Source of the DNA: JBBDYQ01 sp035553855
GTDB taxonomy: Bacteria; Actinomycetota; Thermoleophilia; Solirubrobacterales; Thermoleophilaceae
Direction of reading: 5' to 3'
NCBI GenBank assembly: GCA_035553855.1
Contig: DATMJO010000163.1
Location: 1-64,000 of the forward strand
DNA length: 64,000 nucleotides
Positions 48,716 to 56,506 of the stretch are shown here, in pieces (the first letter of the stretch is position 1; each line of letters starts with the position of its first letter). The notes beneath the pieces are model-generated. The model ran no database searches and was not told the DNA's origin. It was given only the letters and a program-made list of their open reading frames with translations. The translations under genes and the position numbers were made by a program.

Positions 48716-48740
48716 ACGCCCGATGTGCCGGCTCCTGGGG

Positions 48741-48774
48741 GGGCGTAGGTTGGTCGCACCCGAGTTTCAGGAGG
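48741..48774 (+). promoter_or_regulatory. Promoter/leader motif shared with 7896
   Basis: GGGCGTAGGTTG (48741-48752) repeats 7896-7907 exactly, with AGTT and AGGAGG (48769-48774) downstream, here before the 31-codon ORF. Confidence 0.45.
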
Positions 48775-48779
48775 CACCG

Positions 48780-48875
48780 ATGGCCGAGGTCATCAGAAGA
48801 GCGCTCGTCATCGCAGCGGCCGCGCAGACGCAGGTGGAGAACCTGGACCCCATCCCGGTGGAGAGCGCGTCGTGA
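48780..48875 (+). CDS. 31-codon ORF coupled to a methyltransferase
   Basis: A 31-residue frame starting at an ATG with AGGAGG 5 bases upstream. It has a basic start (MAEVIRRALVIAAAAQ) with a short hydrophobic run, then an acidic, Pro-containing tail (VENLDPIPVES). Its TGA overlaps the GTG of the methyltransferase gene (GTGA), so ribosomes should pass from one to the other. It may be a real small protein, a peptide substrate of the methyltransferase or just a translational leader. No family is recognised. Confidence 0.5.
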   Translation: MAEVIRRALVIAAAAQTQVENLDPIPVESAS

Positions 48876-49969
48876 GCGCCCCCGCCGCGACCACGGCGGA
48901 GACCCGCCGCGACGCGCTGACGGAGCGGCTGTTCGAGGCCACCGTCGGCGCCCTGGAGCTCCTGAGCGTGCACATCGGCTGGCGCCTCGGGCTCTACCAA
49001 GCGCTCGTCGCCGGACCGGCGACCGAAGCCGAGCTCGCGGAGCGCGCGGGAATCGACGCGCGCTACACACGCGAGTGGCTGGAGCAGCAGGCCGTGGCGG
49101 GCATCCTCGAGGTCGACGACGCGGACGCCGACCCGGAGCTCCGCCGCTTCTCGCTGCCCGCCGGACACGAGGAGGTGCTGGCGGTGGCCGACAGCGCCGC
49201 GCATGTCGCGCCGTTCGGGCCGATGATCGTGGGCATCGCGGGCGCGATGCCGGCCGTCATCGAGGCCTACCGCAGCGGCGAGGGGGTGCCGTACGAGCGC
49301 TACGGGGCGGACTTCCGGGACGGGCAGGGCGCCATCAACCGCCCGGCCTTCGTGAACGAGACCGCCGCGTGGATCGCGAGCATGCCCGAGGTCGACGCGC
49401 GGCTCCGCGACGACGGCGAGCCCGCCCGCGTCGCAGACGTCGGCTGCGGGCAGGGCCACTCGACGCTGGCGATCGCGAGCGCGTACCCGCGGGCGCGGGT
49501 GGAGGGGATCGACCTCGATCCCGCGTCGATCGAGGATGCCGCCTCGCTCGCTCGCGCGGCAGGCCAGAGCGATGCCGTCGAGTTCAGGGTCGCGGACGCC
49601 TCCGAGCTCGCGGCTTCGGGCCCATACGACCTCGTCTGCATCTTCGAGGCGCTGCACGACATGTCGCGCCCCGTCGAGGTCCTCGAGGCGCTACGCGCAG
49701 CGCTCGCACCCGGCGGGAGCGTGCTGCTCGCGGACGAGCGCGTGGCGGAATCCTTCACGGCGCCGGGTGACGAGGTGGAGCGGATCATGTACGGCTGGAG
49801 CGTCACCCACTGCCTGCCCGTGTCGCTCGCGGAGCAGCCCTCCGCGGCGCTCGGAACGGCGCTGCGGCCGGGGACGGTCGCTGAGCTGGCGAAGGCGGCC
49901 GGATTCGCGAGCTTCGAGGTCCTCGGGATCGAGAACGACTTCTTCCGCTTCTATCGCCTCGCGGGCTGA
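48872..49969 (+). CDS. Class I SAM-dependent methyltransferase with N-terminal winged helix
   Basis: A 365-residue protein. An N-terminal winged-helix-like dimer domain (ALELLSVHIGWRLGLYQAL, then LAERAGIDARYTREWLEQQ) precedes a methyltransferase domain with motif I VADVGCGQGHSTLAIA at about 187-202, an acidic residue in GIDLDPAS and motif IV CIFEALHDM. This architecture is that of small-molecule O- or N-methyltransferases. GTG 48872 overlaps the stop of the 31-codon ORF. Its 3' end overlaps the convergent P450 gene by 19 bases. Confidence 0.82.
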   Translation: MSAPAATTAETRRDALTERLFEATVGALELLSVHIGWRLGLYQALVAGPATEAELAERAGIDARYTREWLEQQAVAGILEVDDADADPELRRFSLPAGHEEVLAVADSAAHVAPFGPMIVGIAGAMPAVIEAYRSGEGVPYERYGADFRDGQGAINRPAFVNETAAWIASMPEVDARLRDDGEPARVADVGCGQGHSTLAIASAYPRARVEGIDLDPASIEDAASLARAAGQSDAVEFRVADASELAASGPYDLVCIFEALHDMSRPVEVLEALRAALAPGGSVLLADERVAESFTAPGDEVERIMYGWSVTHCLPVSLAEQPSAALGTALRPGTVAELAKAAGFASFEVLGIENDFFRFYRLAG

Positions 49970-51276
49970 GGCAGCCGCACCGTCACGCCGCGCTTGGGGA
50001 CGAACGTCACGCCGCGCCGCACCCGGCGGTCCGGCCGGCGGCCATGGGGCTCCAGGTCGGTGCGCTCGAGGACCCGGCGGATGACCACCCGCATTTCGAA
50101 CGTAGCGAAGCTCGCGCCGATGCAACGTCGCGTGCCGCCGCCGAACGGCAGCCAGGTGTAGGTGTCGGGGGCGTCGGGCCCCAGGTGGCGCTCCGGCCGG
50201 AAGGCGCGCGGCTCGGGGAAGAGGTCGCCTCGCCGGTGGATTCCCGCGATCGACGGGTTGATGTCGGTCCCCGGCGGGATCACGTGCCCGGCCACCTCGA
50301 ACGGCTCCTCCCTGACCGTGCGCCCGATGCCCGCGATCACGGGCCGCAGCCGCAGCGTCTCCTTGATCACCGCGTCGAGATAGGCGTCGTCGCCGTCGCC
50401 CAGCGACGCCCGCAGGCGGGCGAGCGCCGGCGGGTTGCGCAGCAGCAGCTCGAACGCCCACGCGAGGGCGGTCGCGGTGGTCTCATGGCCGGCCACGAGC
50501 AGGGTGACGAGCTCGTCCCGCAGCTCGCCGTCGCTCATCGGCCGCCCGTCCTCGTCGCGGGCGAGCAGGAGCATGGAGAGGACGTCCTCCCGGCCGGCGA
50601 GCCCGGGCTCCTCGCGCCGCCGCGCGATCTCGGCGTGAATCAGCTCGTCCACATGCCGGTGGTGCTCGGCGAAGTCGCCCATCCGCGCGGGGCCGAGCCG
50701 CCCGCCGGAGAGCACCATGGCGAGGAGCCGCGCGCGGCTCCCGATCGGATCGATCAGCGCGCGGAGGCCGCGCTTCAGGTCGTCCTCGAACGCGCCTTCG
50801 CCCACCCCGAACACCGCACGCATGATCACCTCGAGCGTCAGGCCCCGCATCGAGGGAAGGAGCGCGAAGGGCCTGCGCACGGGCCATGACTCGATCGCGT
50901 GGTCTGCCGCCTCGCGCATCACCTCCTCGTACGCACGCATGCGCTCACCGTGGAACGGCGGCAGGAGCAGGCGCCTCTCCCTGAGATGCTCGTCGGTGTC
51001 GAGCAGGAGCAGCGAGCGGGCGCCCACGACCGGTCGCAGGACGGCGTTGGCCTCGCCGGCCCGCAGGACGGTAGGCGGCCCGCGGAAGACCTGACGCACG
51101 GCGTCCGGGTGGAAGAGCATCACGAAGCCCGGGTCGAAAAGCGTGCGAAAGGTGACGACATCCCCGTAGCGCCGTCTGCAGCCGTCGATGAACGGGGCAG
51201 GGGCCAGCATGAAGCCGAGCGTCTGGACCACCCGCGGGAGCCGCGGGCCGGGCGGTAGCTCTGCCTGGGCGCGCAT
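49951..51276 (-). CDS. Cytochrome P450
   Basis: A 441-residue heme monooxygenase. The I-helix oxygen-binding motif is AGHETT at 262-267, the ExxR pair is E306 and R309 in KETLRLRP, the PERF-like motif is RAFRPERH at about 357-364, and the heme-ligand loop FGGGTRRCIG places the axial Cys at 385. No membrane anchor is visible, so it is a soluble bacterial type that needs separate redox partners. The substrate is unknown. ATG 51276 fits the proline-rich start PPGPRLPRV; a longer frame upstream adds no known sequence. Confidence 0.92.
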   Translation of the reverse strand: MRAQAELPPGPRLPRVVQTLGFMLAPAPFIDGCRRRYGDVVTFRTLFDPGFVMLFHPDAVRQVFRGPPTVLRAGEANAVLRPVVGARSLLLLDTDEHLRERRLLLPPFHGERMRAYEEVMREAADHAIESWPVRRPFALLPSMRGLTLEVIMRAVFGVGEGAFEDDLKRGLRALIDPIGSRARLLAMVLSGGRLGPARMGDFAEHHRHVDELIHAEIARRREEPGLAGREDVLSMLLLARDEDGRPMSDGELRDELVTLLVAGHETTATALAWAFELLLRNPPALARLRASLGDGDDAYLDAVIKETLRLRPVIAGIGRTVREEPFEVAGHVIPPGTDINPSIAGIHRRGDLFPEPRAFRPERHLGPDAPDTYTWLPFGGGTRRCIGASFATFEMRVVIRRVLERTDLEPHGRRPDRRVRRGVTFVPKRGVTVRLPQPARR

Positions 51277-51328
51277 CCGCGGAGGATGACATCCGCAAGC
51301 TTTCGGCCCTCCATGCGTTGATTGGGAC

Positions 51329-52741
51329 GTGGGGAGGCGGGGACTCGTCCTGACGTTGATTCTCGGCTCGGCGCTGCTGCCGGCCGGCGCGGCCGCGCAG
51401 TCGGGCGGCGATCCCTGCCGGCCCGCGGGCCTATCCCACTCGCTATGCACGGGCGTCGAGAAGCTTGCCGAGCGGGCGTCCGCCGAGTGCCGGCGGCCCG
51501 GCGTCGCGACCGACTCCCAGTGCGCCTCGCCCGTCGGCCTGCGCGTCGACCGCGGCGCCGTCGACGCCTTCGAGGGTGGCTTCACGCATCGCGCCCTCGC
51601 CTTCCAGTCCGCCCTCGCCGACGACCTGCCCCTGTCCAACGCGCCCTGGGTCGGCACGCACAACTCCTACAACAGCCCGTCCGAGCTGCCGACCATCTCT
51701 CACACCGACTCGAACCAGCAGCTCTCGACGACCGACCAGCTGCGGATGGGGGTGCGCAGCCTCGAGATCGACGTCCACTGGTTCCCGAGCGCGCGCGGGC
51801 CCGGCTTCGCCCCGGTCGTCTGCCACGCCCGCCCCGGCTCCGAGGGTCACGCGGGCTGCTCCACCGAGCGCCTGCTCGGCGAGGTGCTCGCCGACATCGA
51901 GGCCTGGCTCGACGCGAATCCCGGTGAGGTCATCCTCCTCTACCTCGAGGACCATCTCCAGAGCGCACCGGCCTACCAGGCGGGAGCCGCCGCGATCGAC
52001 TCGACGCTGGGCCAGCGCGTCTACCGGCCGGCGACCCCGGCGGGCGGCTGCGAGTCGCTCCCGCTCGACATCGCGCGTGACGACATCCGCGCGGCGGGCA
52101 AGCAGGTCCTGATCGTCGGCCGCTGCGGCGCCGGCCCCTGGGCCGAGCGCGTCTTCGACTGGGGAGGTGCCGCCGAGCCGCACGTCGAGTCGAACTCATC
52201 CACGTGGTCCGCTCCCTGCGGGGGCTTCACCCGGCCCACCTACGAGGCCAAGCTCGTCCGCTACTACGAGGACCGCACCTGGGTCGGCACGACACCCGCA
52301 GGCGGCAGCCTCGGCCCGTCCTCGGGGATCACCCCGCAGAAGGCCCGCGAGATGACCCTTTGCGGCGTGGACCTCACCGGCCTCGACCAGCTCCTGCCCG
52401 GCGACGGCCGCCTGGAGGCCACGGTCTGGAGCTGGGCCGACGGCGAGCCCGGGACCGGCGACTGCGCCGCGCAGCGCGCCGACGGCCGCTGGATCTCGGC
52501 CGACTGCGCCGGCTCGCGGCCCGCGGCATGCCGCTCGACCGCCGACGGCTCGTGGAGCGTCGTGGGCCCCGCGGGCCCGAAGAGCGGCGCGGCCGCCGCC
52601 TGTGCCTCGGCGGGCAGGGTCGCGGCCGCCCCCCGCACCGGCCGCGAGAACGACCTGCTCCGCATCGCCGCCTCGGGCGCCGAGCCGTGGCTCGGCCTGT
52701 CGGGCTCCGGCGGCTCGTTCGCCGCCGACGACGCCCGCTAA
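51329..52741 (+). CDS. Secreted PI-PLC-like phosphodiesterase
   Basis: A 470-residue exported protein. A signal peptide (RGLVLTLILGSALLPAGAAAQ, cleavage about residue 23) precedes a PLC-like TIM barrel. The first catalytic His is in WVGTHNSYNSPSEL (about 108-121), the acidic metal/substrate residues in RSLEIDVHWFPS (about 143-154), the second His in PVVCHARPG, and LLYLEDHLQ ends another strand. The last ~100 residues are Cys- and Trp-rich and resemble a lectin-like or carbohydrate-binding tail. It probably cleaves phospholipid head groups or glycerophosphodiesters outside the cell. A 14-bp hairpin ends the gene. Confidence 0.83.
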   Translation: MGRRGLVLTLILGSALLPAGAAAQSGGDPCRPAGLSHSLCTGVEKLAERASAECRRPGVATDSQCASPVGLRVDRGAVDAFEGGFTHRALAFQSALADDLPLSNAPWVGTHNSYNSPSELPTISHTDSNQQLSTTDQLRMGVRSLEIDVHWFPSARGPGFAPVVCHARPGSEGHAGCSTERLLGEVLADIEAWLDANPGEVILLYLEDHLQSAPAYQAGAAAIDSTLGQRVYRPATPAGGCESLPLDIARDDIRAAGKQVLIVGRCGAGPWAERVFDWGGAAEPHVESNSSTWSAPCGGFTRPTYEAKLVRYYEDRTWVGTTPAGGSLGPSSGITPQKAREMTLCGVDLTGLDQLLPGDGRLEATVWSWADGEPGTGDCAAQRADGRWISADCAGSRPAACRSTADGSWSVVGPAGPKSGAAAACASAGRVAAAPRTGRENDLLRIAASGAEPWLGLSGSGGSFAADDAR

Positions 52742-52793
52742 GTGTGCTGAGTCGGAAGTTCGGCTTCAGCACGAAATAACGACTCAGCACACT
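52741..52793. terminator. 14-bp hairpin bounded by two stop codons
   Basis: AGTGTGCTGAGTCG (52741-52754) and its exact reverse complement (52780-52793) enclose a 25-base loop that holds a smaller GAAG/CTTC hairpin and a second copy of the GTGCTGA/TCAGCAC words. Its ends overlap the TAA of the phosphodiesterase gene by one base and the TAG of the facing hydratase gene by two. A bidirectional terminator is the likely role. Confidence 0.75.
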
Positions 52794-53541
52794 ACTGGTC
52801 GCCCGCCAGCTCCTTCCGGCGCATCGACCACATCTGCGAGGCGCGCTCGAGCTCGAGGGCTGCCGCCCAGGGAAGTCCCGGCGGTCCGAGCTCGGTGCGC
52901 AGCGAGCGGGCGGTGCGGCGCGCGAGCTCCGGGTCCTTGGCCGGCCGGGATGCGAGCTCGAAGGCGGTGTCGTCCACGGCGCCGTCGTCCACCGCGGCCC
53001 AGGCGAGCCCCAGCTCCGCCGCGCGCGCGCCGTCGATCCGCTCGCCGAAGAGCGCGAGCGCCGCAGCGGCCTCGCGCTGGCCCGTCCTGCCGAGCAGGAC
53101 GCCGTGGCCGCCGCCGGGGTGGAGCCCGATCGGCAGGAACCCCGAGATGAGCTTCGCCTCGCTCGCCACCACGCGCAGGTCGGTGGCGAACGCGAGGTTC
53201 ATGCCGGCGCCGACCGCGCCGCCACGGATCGCCGCCACGGTCGGCGGCTCCAGCTCGCCGACGCGCTGGAAGGAGCGGTAGACCGCCCCGAGGCCGGTGT
53301 ACTCGGCGGGAGCGGACGGATCGCGGCCGGCCGCGGCAAGCGTGGCGCGGTCGCCGCCCGCGCAGAAGTAGCCGCCCTCGCCGCGGACGACGACGGCGCC
53401 CACGGCGGCGTCGGCGTCGACCTCGTCGCACGCGGCGACGAGCGCCTCTCCCATCTCGCGCGTCAGCGCGTTGCGCCGGTCGGGCGCGTTCAGGCTGATT
53501 ACCGCGACGCCATCGCGGCGCTCAACGAGGACCTCGCTCAC
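52792..53541 (-). CDS. Enoyl-CoA hydratase/isomerase family protein
   Basis: A 249-residue crotonase. The first oxyanion segment is YFCAGGDRATL (about 58-68), the second is IRGGAVGAGMNLAFATDLR (about 104-122), and the start VLVERRDGVAVISLNAPDRRNAL is typical. At the usual catalytic Glu position the sequence reads FLPIGLHPGGG, so a classical hydratase Glu is missing and an isomerase or other activity is likely. GTG 53541 follows TAGGCT by 7 bases. It is downstream of an SDR gene on the same strand, whose stop is part of that -10. Confidence 0.85.
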   Translation of the reverse strand: MSEVLVERRDGVAVISLNAPDRRNALTREMGEALVAACDEVDADAAVGAVVVRGEGGYFCAGGDRATLAAAGRDPSAPAEYTGLGAVYRSFQRVGELEPPTVAAIRGGAVGAGMNLAFATDLRVVASEAKLISGFLPIGLHPGGGHGVLLGRTGQREAAAALALFGERIDGARAAELGLAWAAVDDGAVDDTAFELASRPAKDPELARRTARSLRTELGPPGLPWAAALELERASQMWSMRRKELAGDQ

Positions 53542-53548
53542 GGACCGA

Positions 53549-53554
53549 AGCCTA
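53549..53554 (-). promoter_or_regulatory. -10 element overlapping the SDR stop codon
   Basis: TAGGCT on the minus strand (53554-53549) begins with the TAG stop of the SDR gene and ends 7 bases before the hydratase GTG, the same arrangement as at uppP. Confidence 0.45.
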
Positions 53555-54382
53555 TTCAGGCCCGGCATCCGCCATGCGGCACGCCTCGACGAGGTCGGGC
53601 CGGCGCGCGCCGCGGGCGTCGAGCCCCCAGGTGAGCCCGCGCAGGGCGAGGAGTGCGGGCAGCCAGCGCGGCGCGCACACCCGCCGCGAGCGCGCCTCGA
53701 CGCCGCGCGCGACCGCCGCTCCCGCGACCCCGACCGGATAGCGCTTGGCCAGCGGGCCCGGAATGCCGCTCCGTGCCTTCTGCGCCAGCGGGTGCGACGA
53801 GGCCGTGTTGGAGAGGACCGTGTCGATGAAGCCGAAGTAGCCGATGCCGACCTCGGTGCCGGTGTAGGCGAGTTCCATCCGGAGGTTGCGCGCGAACGCC
53901 TCGACCCCGGCCTTGCTCGTCGCATAGGCGGTGGACAGGGGAAGCGGCGCGACGGCGGCGAGGGAGGCGATCGCCAGGACGTACCCCCGGCGCTCGACCA
54001 CGTGCGGAAGGGCCGCGCGGACGCTCCGCCAGACCCCCATCAGGTTCACCTCGAGCACCTGCTCGAAGGCGGCGGGGTCGACCCTGCGCACCGAAGCGGC
54101 GGCGCCGTTCACGCCGGCGTTCGCGACGACCGCGTCGATCCCGCCGAGGCGCTCCGCGCACTCGGCGGCCGCAGCCTCCATCGCCCGGAGATCGGTGACG
54201 TCGGCGGCGATGCCGATGGCGCGCTCGCCGATCGCTTCGGCGCGCCGCTCCACCGCCTCGCGCTCGCGATCCACCAGCGCGACCCGCCAGCCGCGGCCCG
54301 CGAGGCGCTCGCCCGCGTCGGCGCCGATCCCGCGCGCACCGCCGGTGATCAGCGCGACCTTGCCCCCTGCGGCAGCGCTCAT
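53552..54382 (-). CDS. Short-chain dehydrogenase/reductase
   Basis: A 276-residue classical SDR. The cofactor motif is TGGARGIGADAG (about 14-25), ADVTDLRAM gives the cofactor Asp, NAGVNG stands at the NNAG position (first Asn kept), the catalytic Ser is in AIASLAAVAP, and the YATSKAG block has Tyr and Lys. The substrate is unknown. It is the last of a coupled run with the SnoaL-like and HxlR genes (ATGA overlaps), which suggests one small regulated pathway. Confidence 0.85.
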   Translation of the reverse strand: MSAAAGGKVALITGGARGIGADAGERLAGRGWRVALVDREREAVERRAEAIGERAIGIAADVTDLRAMEAAAAECAERLGGIDAVVANAGVNGAAASVRRVDPAAFEQVLEVNLMGVWRSVRAALPHVVERRGYVLAIASLAAVAPLPLSTAYATSKAGVEAFARNLRMELAYTGTEVGIGYFGFIDTVLSNTASSHPLAQKARSGIPGPLAKRYPVGVAGAAVARGVEARSRRVCAPRWLPALLALRGLTWGLDARGARRPDLVEACRMADAGPE

Positions 54383-54819
54383 GCCGGCATCTTCGCGTCC
54401 CGGGCCAGGCGCATGCCTGCACGTGCCACGGCCGGCCAGGCGCGAGGGCGCCCTATGACCGCCGCGAGCAGCGGGAGGGGATCGAAGTAGGAGACGCGCA
54501 GCAGCGCCTTGCCGTCGTCGCCGAGCTCGAACCGGTCGACGGCGCGCCAGGCCAGCGCCCGCCCTCCGAGAGTGCAGCGCAGGGTGAACTCGATCAGCAC
54601 CCCGTCGCCCGCCGCGGCGCTCCGGTCGACCGTCGCGGCCAGGTCCGGCAGGAACGCGAGGAGCGCGCGGAACGATCGCCGGCCGGCGTCCAGGCCGCGG
54701 GTGTCCGGGGTGAGCGGCTGCCGCAGCACGACGTCGGCGGCGAGCAGATCGCCGAGCGTGTCGGGGTCCGGCCTCAGCCACCACGCGGCGAACCGGTCGG
54801 CGAAGTCCTCGCCGCTCAT
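54379..54819 (-). CDS. SnoaL-like (NTF2-fold) protein
   Basis: A 146-residue NTF2-fold protein. It begins with a helix (EDFADRFAAWWLRPDPDTLGDLLAADVVLRQP) typical of the SnoaL-like cone and continues with strands ending in a WRAVDRFELGDDGKALLRVSYFDP segment. SnoaL-like proteins are small isomerases/cyclases, or bind hydrophobic ligands. No catalytic residue can be assigned with confidence. It overlaps both neighbours by ATGA. Confidence 0.72.
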   Translation of the reverse strand: MSGEDFADRFAAWWLRPDPDTLGDLLAADVVLRQPLTPDTRGLDAGRRSFRALLAFLPDLAATVDRSAAAGDGVLIEFTLRCTLGGRALAWRAVDRFELGDDGKALLRVSYFDPLPLLAAVIGRPRAWPAVARAGMRLARDAKMPA

Positions 54820-55460
54820 CGCGGGGCCATCCCGCCGGCGGCCGGCGCGAAGACCCGGCGCATGCGGGCGATGTCGCCCGCGCTGCCCGAGACCCGCAGG
54901 CGGTCCCCCGCCGAGCCCCCCACAGCGGCGAGGAAGGCCGCCGCGTCCCCCTCGATCACGACGTGGGGCTCCTCGGCGGGCCCGTCGGCCACCTGAACGG
55001 CGCCGCCGCCCGTCACCGCGTGGAAGACCTCGCCGTCGAGCCGGAACTCGTACGCGCGGCGCGGCCCGCTCGCCGCGTCCGCGTCGTGAAGGGTCCTCAT
55101 CGCCATCGCGATCCAGCGCGCCCTGACGGCCCGTCCCGGAGCCGGTGCGCCGAGCCGCCGGATCCCGAACCGCGCGAGGCCCTCGAGCACGGGCTCGAGC
55201 AGGCGGCCCTCGCCGGTCAGCTCGTAGACGACCGAAGCGGCGGGCGGCGGGAGCGTCCGTCGCATGACGAGCCCCTCCGACTCGAGCTCACGCAGGCGGG
55301 AGGCGAGCAGGCCCGTGCCGATCCCCGGCAGCCCTTCGAGCAGGTCGGTCCAGCGGCGCGGGCCGGGCACCAGCTCTCGCACGAGGAGGAGGGTCCAGCG
55401 CTCGCCGACCAGATCGAGCGCGACCGCGATCCCGCAGTGCTGGGTGTAGGAGCGCGGCAT
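54816..55460 (-). CDS. HxlR-family transcription regulator with SCP2-like C-terminus
   Basis: A 214-residue winged-helix protein of the HxlR group (PRSYTQHCGIAVALDLVGER, with the conserved Cys at about 8, then WTLLLVRELVPGPRRWTDLLEGLPGIGTGLLASRLREL). The C-terminal half (about 120-214, EFRLDGEVFHAVTGGGAVQV) resembles an SCP2 sterol-carrier-type ligand domain, suggesting a lipid or steroid-like effector. ATG 55460 is preferred over TTG 55469 because TACTCT ends 8 bases upstream. It is divergent from the hydrolase gene from overlapping -10 elements, and coupled to the SnoaL and SDR genes it probably controls. Confidence 0.85.
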   Translation of the reverse strand: MPRSYTQHCGIAVALDLVGERWTLLLVRELVPGPRRWTDLLEGLPGIGTGLLASRLRELESEGLVMRRTLPPPAASVVYELTGEGRLLEPVLEGLARFGIRRLGAPAPGRAVRARWIAMAMRTLHDADAASGPRRAYEFRLDGEVFHAVTGGGAVQVADGPAEEPHVVIEGDAAAFLAAVGGSAGDRLRVSGSAGDIARMRRVFAPAAGGMAPR

Positions 55461-55468
55461 GGTTCCCA

Positions 55469-55478
55469 AGAGTACACT
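55469..55478. promoter_or_regulatory. Overlapping divergent -10 elements (HxlR gene / hydrolase)
   Basis: TACTCT on the minus strand (55474-55469) and TACACT on the plus strand (55473-55478) share two base pairs. The starts lie 8 bases (minus) and 9 bases (plus) away, in a 27-base intergenic gap, so HxlR binding there could control both genes. Confidence 0.45.
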
Positions 55479-55487
55479 CCATGCTTC

Positions 55488-56408
55488 ATGTTCTTGAAGC
55501 TCGATGGTGGCGCGTCAGGGCAGGCGATGCCCGAGGTCCCCGGCGTCCGCCATTCGCGGGTGCGGGCGGGCGAGGTCACGCTCCACGTGGCCGAGGCGGG
55601 CGAGGGCCCGCCGCTCGTGCTCCTCCACGGCTGGCCTCAGCACTGGTACCTCTGGCGCGACGTCATTCCGGTGCTCGCCGCCGACAACCGGGTGATCTGC
55701 CCCGACCTGCGCGGGTTCGGCTGGTCGGACGCCCCCCGGGCCTCCTACGACAAGGAGACCCTCGCCCGCGACGTCATCGCCCTGCTCGACGCCCTCGGGC
55801 TCGACCGGGTGCGGCTCGCGGGGCACGACTGGGGTGGGTGGACCGGCTTCCTCGTCTGCCTGCTCGCCCCCGAGCGGGTGGAGCGCTTCGTCGCGCTCAA
55901 CATCCCCCACCCCTTCACCGGCCACGGGCCCCGCGGCCTGCTCACGCTGTGGCGGTTCGCCTACCAGGTGCCGCTTGCCCTTCCGGGGCTCGGGAGCCGG
56001 ACCAGCCGCTGGCTCGCATCCTGGGACTCGGCTCGCGCGCAGCGCGCTGGCATGCCGTGGGACCCCGCGGAGACCGACACCTTCCTCGGCCAGTTCGCCG
56101 AGCCCGCCCGCGCTGAGGCGGCATCGCGGGTCTACCGCTCCTTCATCACGACCGACATGCCGCGCTCGCTGTCGAGCCGCTACCGGGCGATGCGGCTGCG
56201 CACCCCCACCCTGATCCTGCACGGGACCGGCGACCCCGCGGTCCGGCCGGTCCACCTGGAGGGGTACGAGCCCTACGCCGACGACCTCCGGGTAGAGCTC
56301 GTCCCGAGTGCCGGCCACTTCATCGTGGACGAGCAGCCCGACCTCGTCGCCACCCGCCTGCGCTCGTTCCTCGGTGGGAGCTCTCAGGCCGGCGCCGAGA
56401 CCGGGTAG
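55488..56408 (+). CDS. Alpha/beta hydrolase (haloalkane dehalogenase / epoxide hydrolase type)
   Basis: A 306-residue alpha/beta hydrolase. The oxyanion motif HGWPQHWYLWRDVIP (about 47-61) and the nucleophile elbow AGHDWGGW, with Asp rather than Ser (about 112-119), define the epoxide-hydrolase/haloalkane-dehalogenase branch. A late Asp in HGTGDPAVRP and the catalytic His in SAGHFIVDEQPD (about 276-287) complete the triad. It hydrolyses epoxides or halogenated alkanes; which one is open. ATG 55488 is used; ATG 55527 is an alternative. The divergent HxlR regulator is the likely controller. Confidence 0.87.
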   Translation: MFLKLDGGASGQAMPEVPGVRHSRVRAGEVTLHVAEAGEGPPLVLLHGWPQHWYLWRDVIPVLAADNRVICPDLRGFGWSDAPRASYDKETLARDVIALLDALGLDRVRLAGHDWGGWTGFLVCLLAPERVERFVALNIPHPFTGHGPRGLLTLWRFAYQVPLALPGLGSRTSRWLASWDSARAQRAGMPWDPAETDTFLGQFAEPARAEAASRVYRSFITTDMPRSLSSRYRAMRLRTPTLILHGTGDPAVRPVHLEGYEPYADDLRVELVPSAGHFIVDEQPDLVATRLRSFLGGSSQAGAETG

Positions 56409-56506
56409 CGCTCCCGCCACGCGTCGAGTCCGCCCTCGAGCGCCGCGGCCCGGAACCCCATGACGATGAGCTTCGACGCCGCACGGGCGCTCGTCTCCTC
56501 GCTCAG

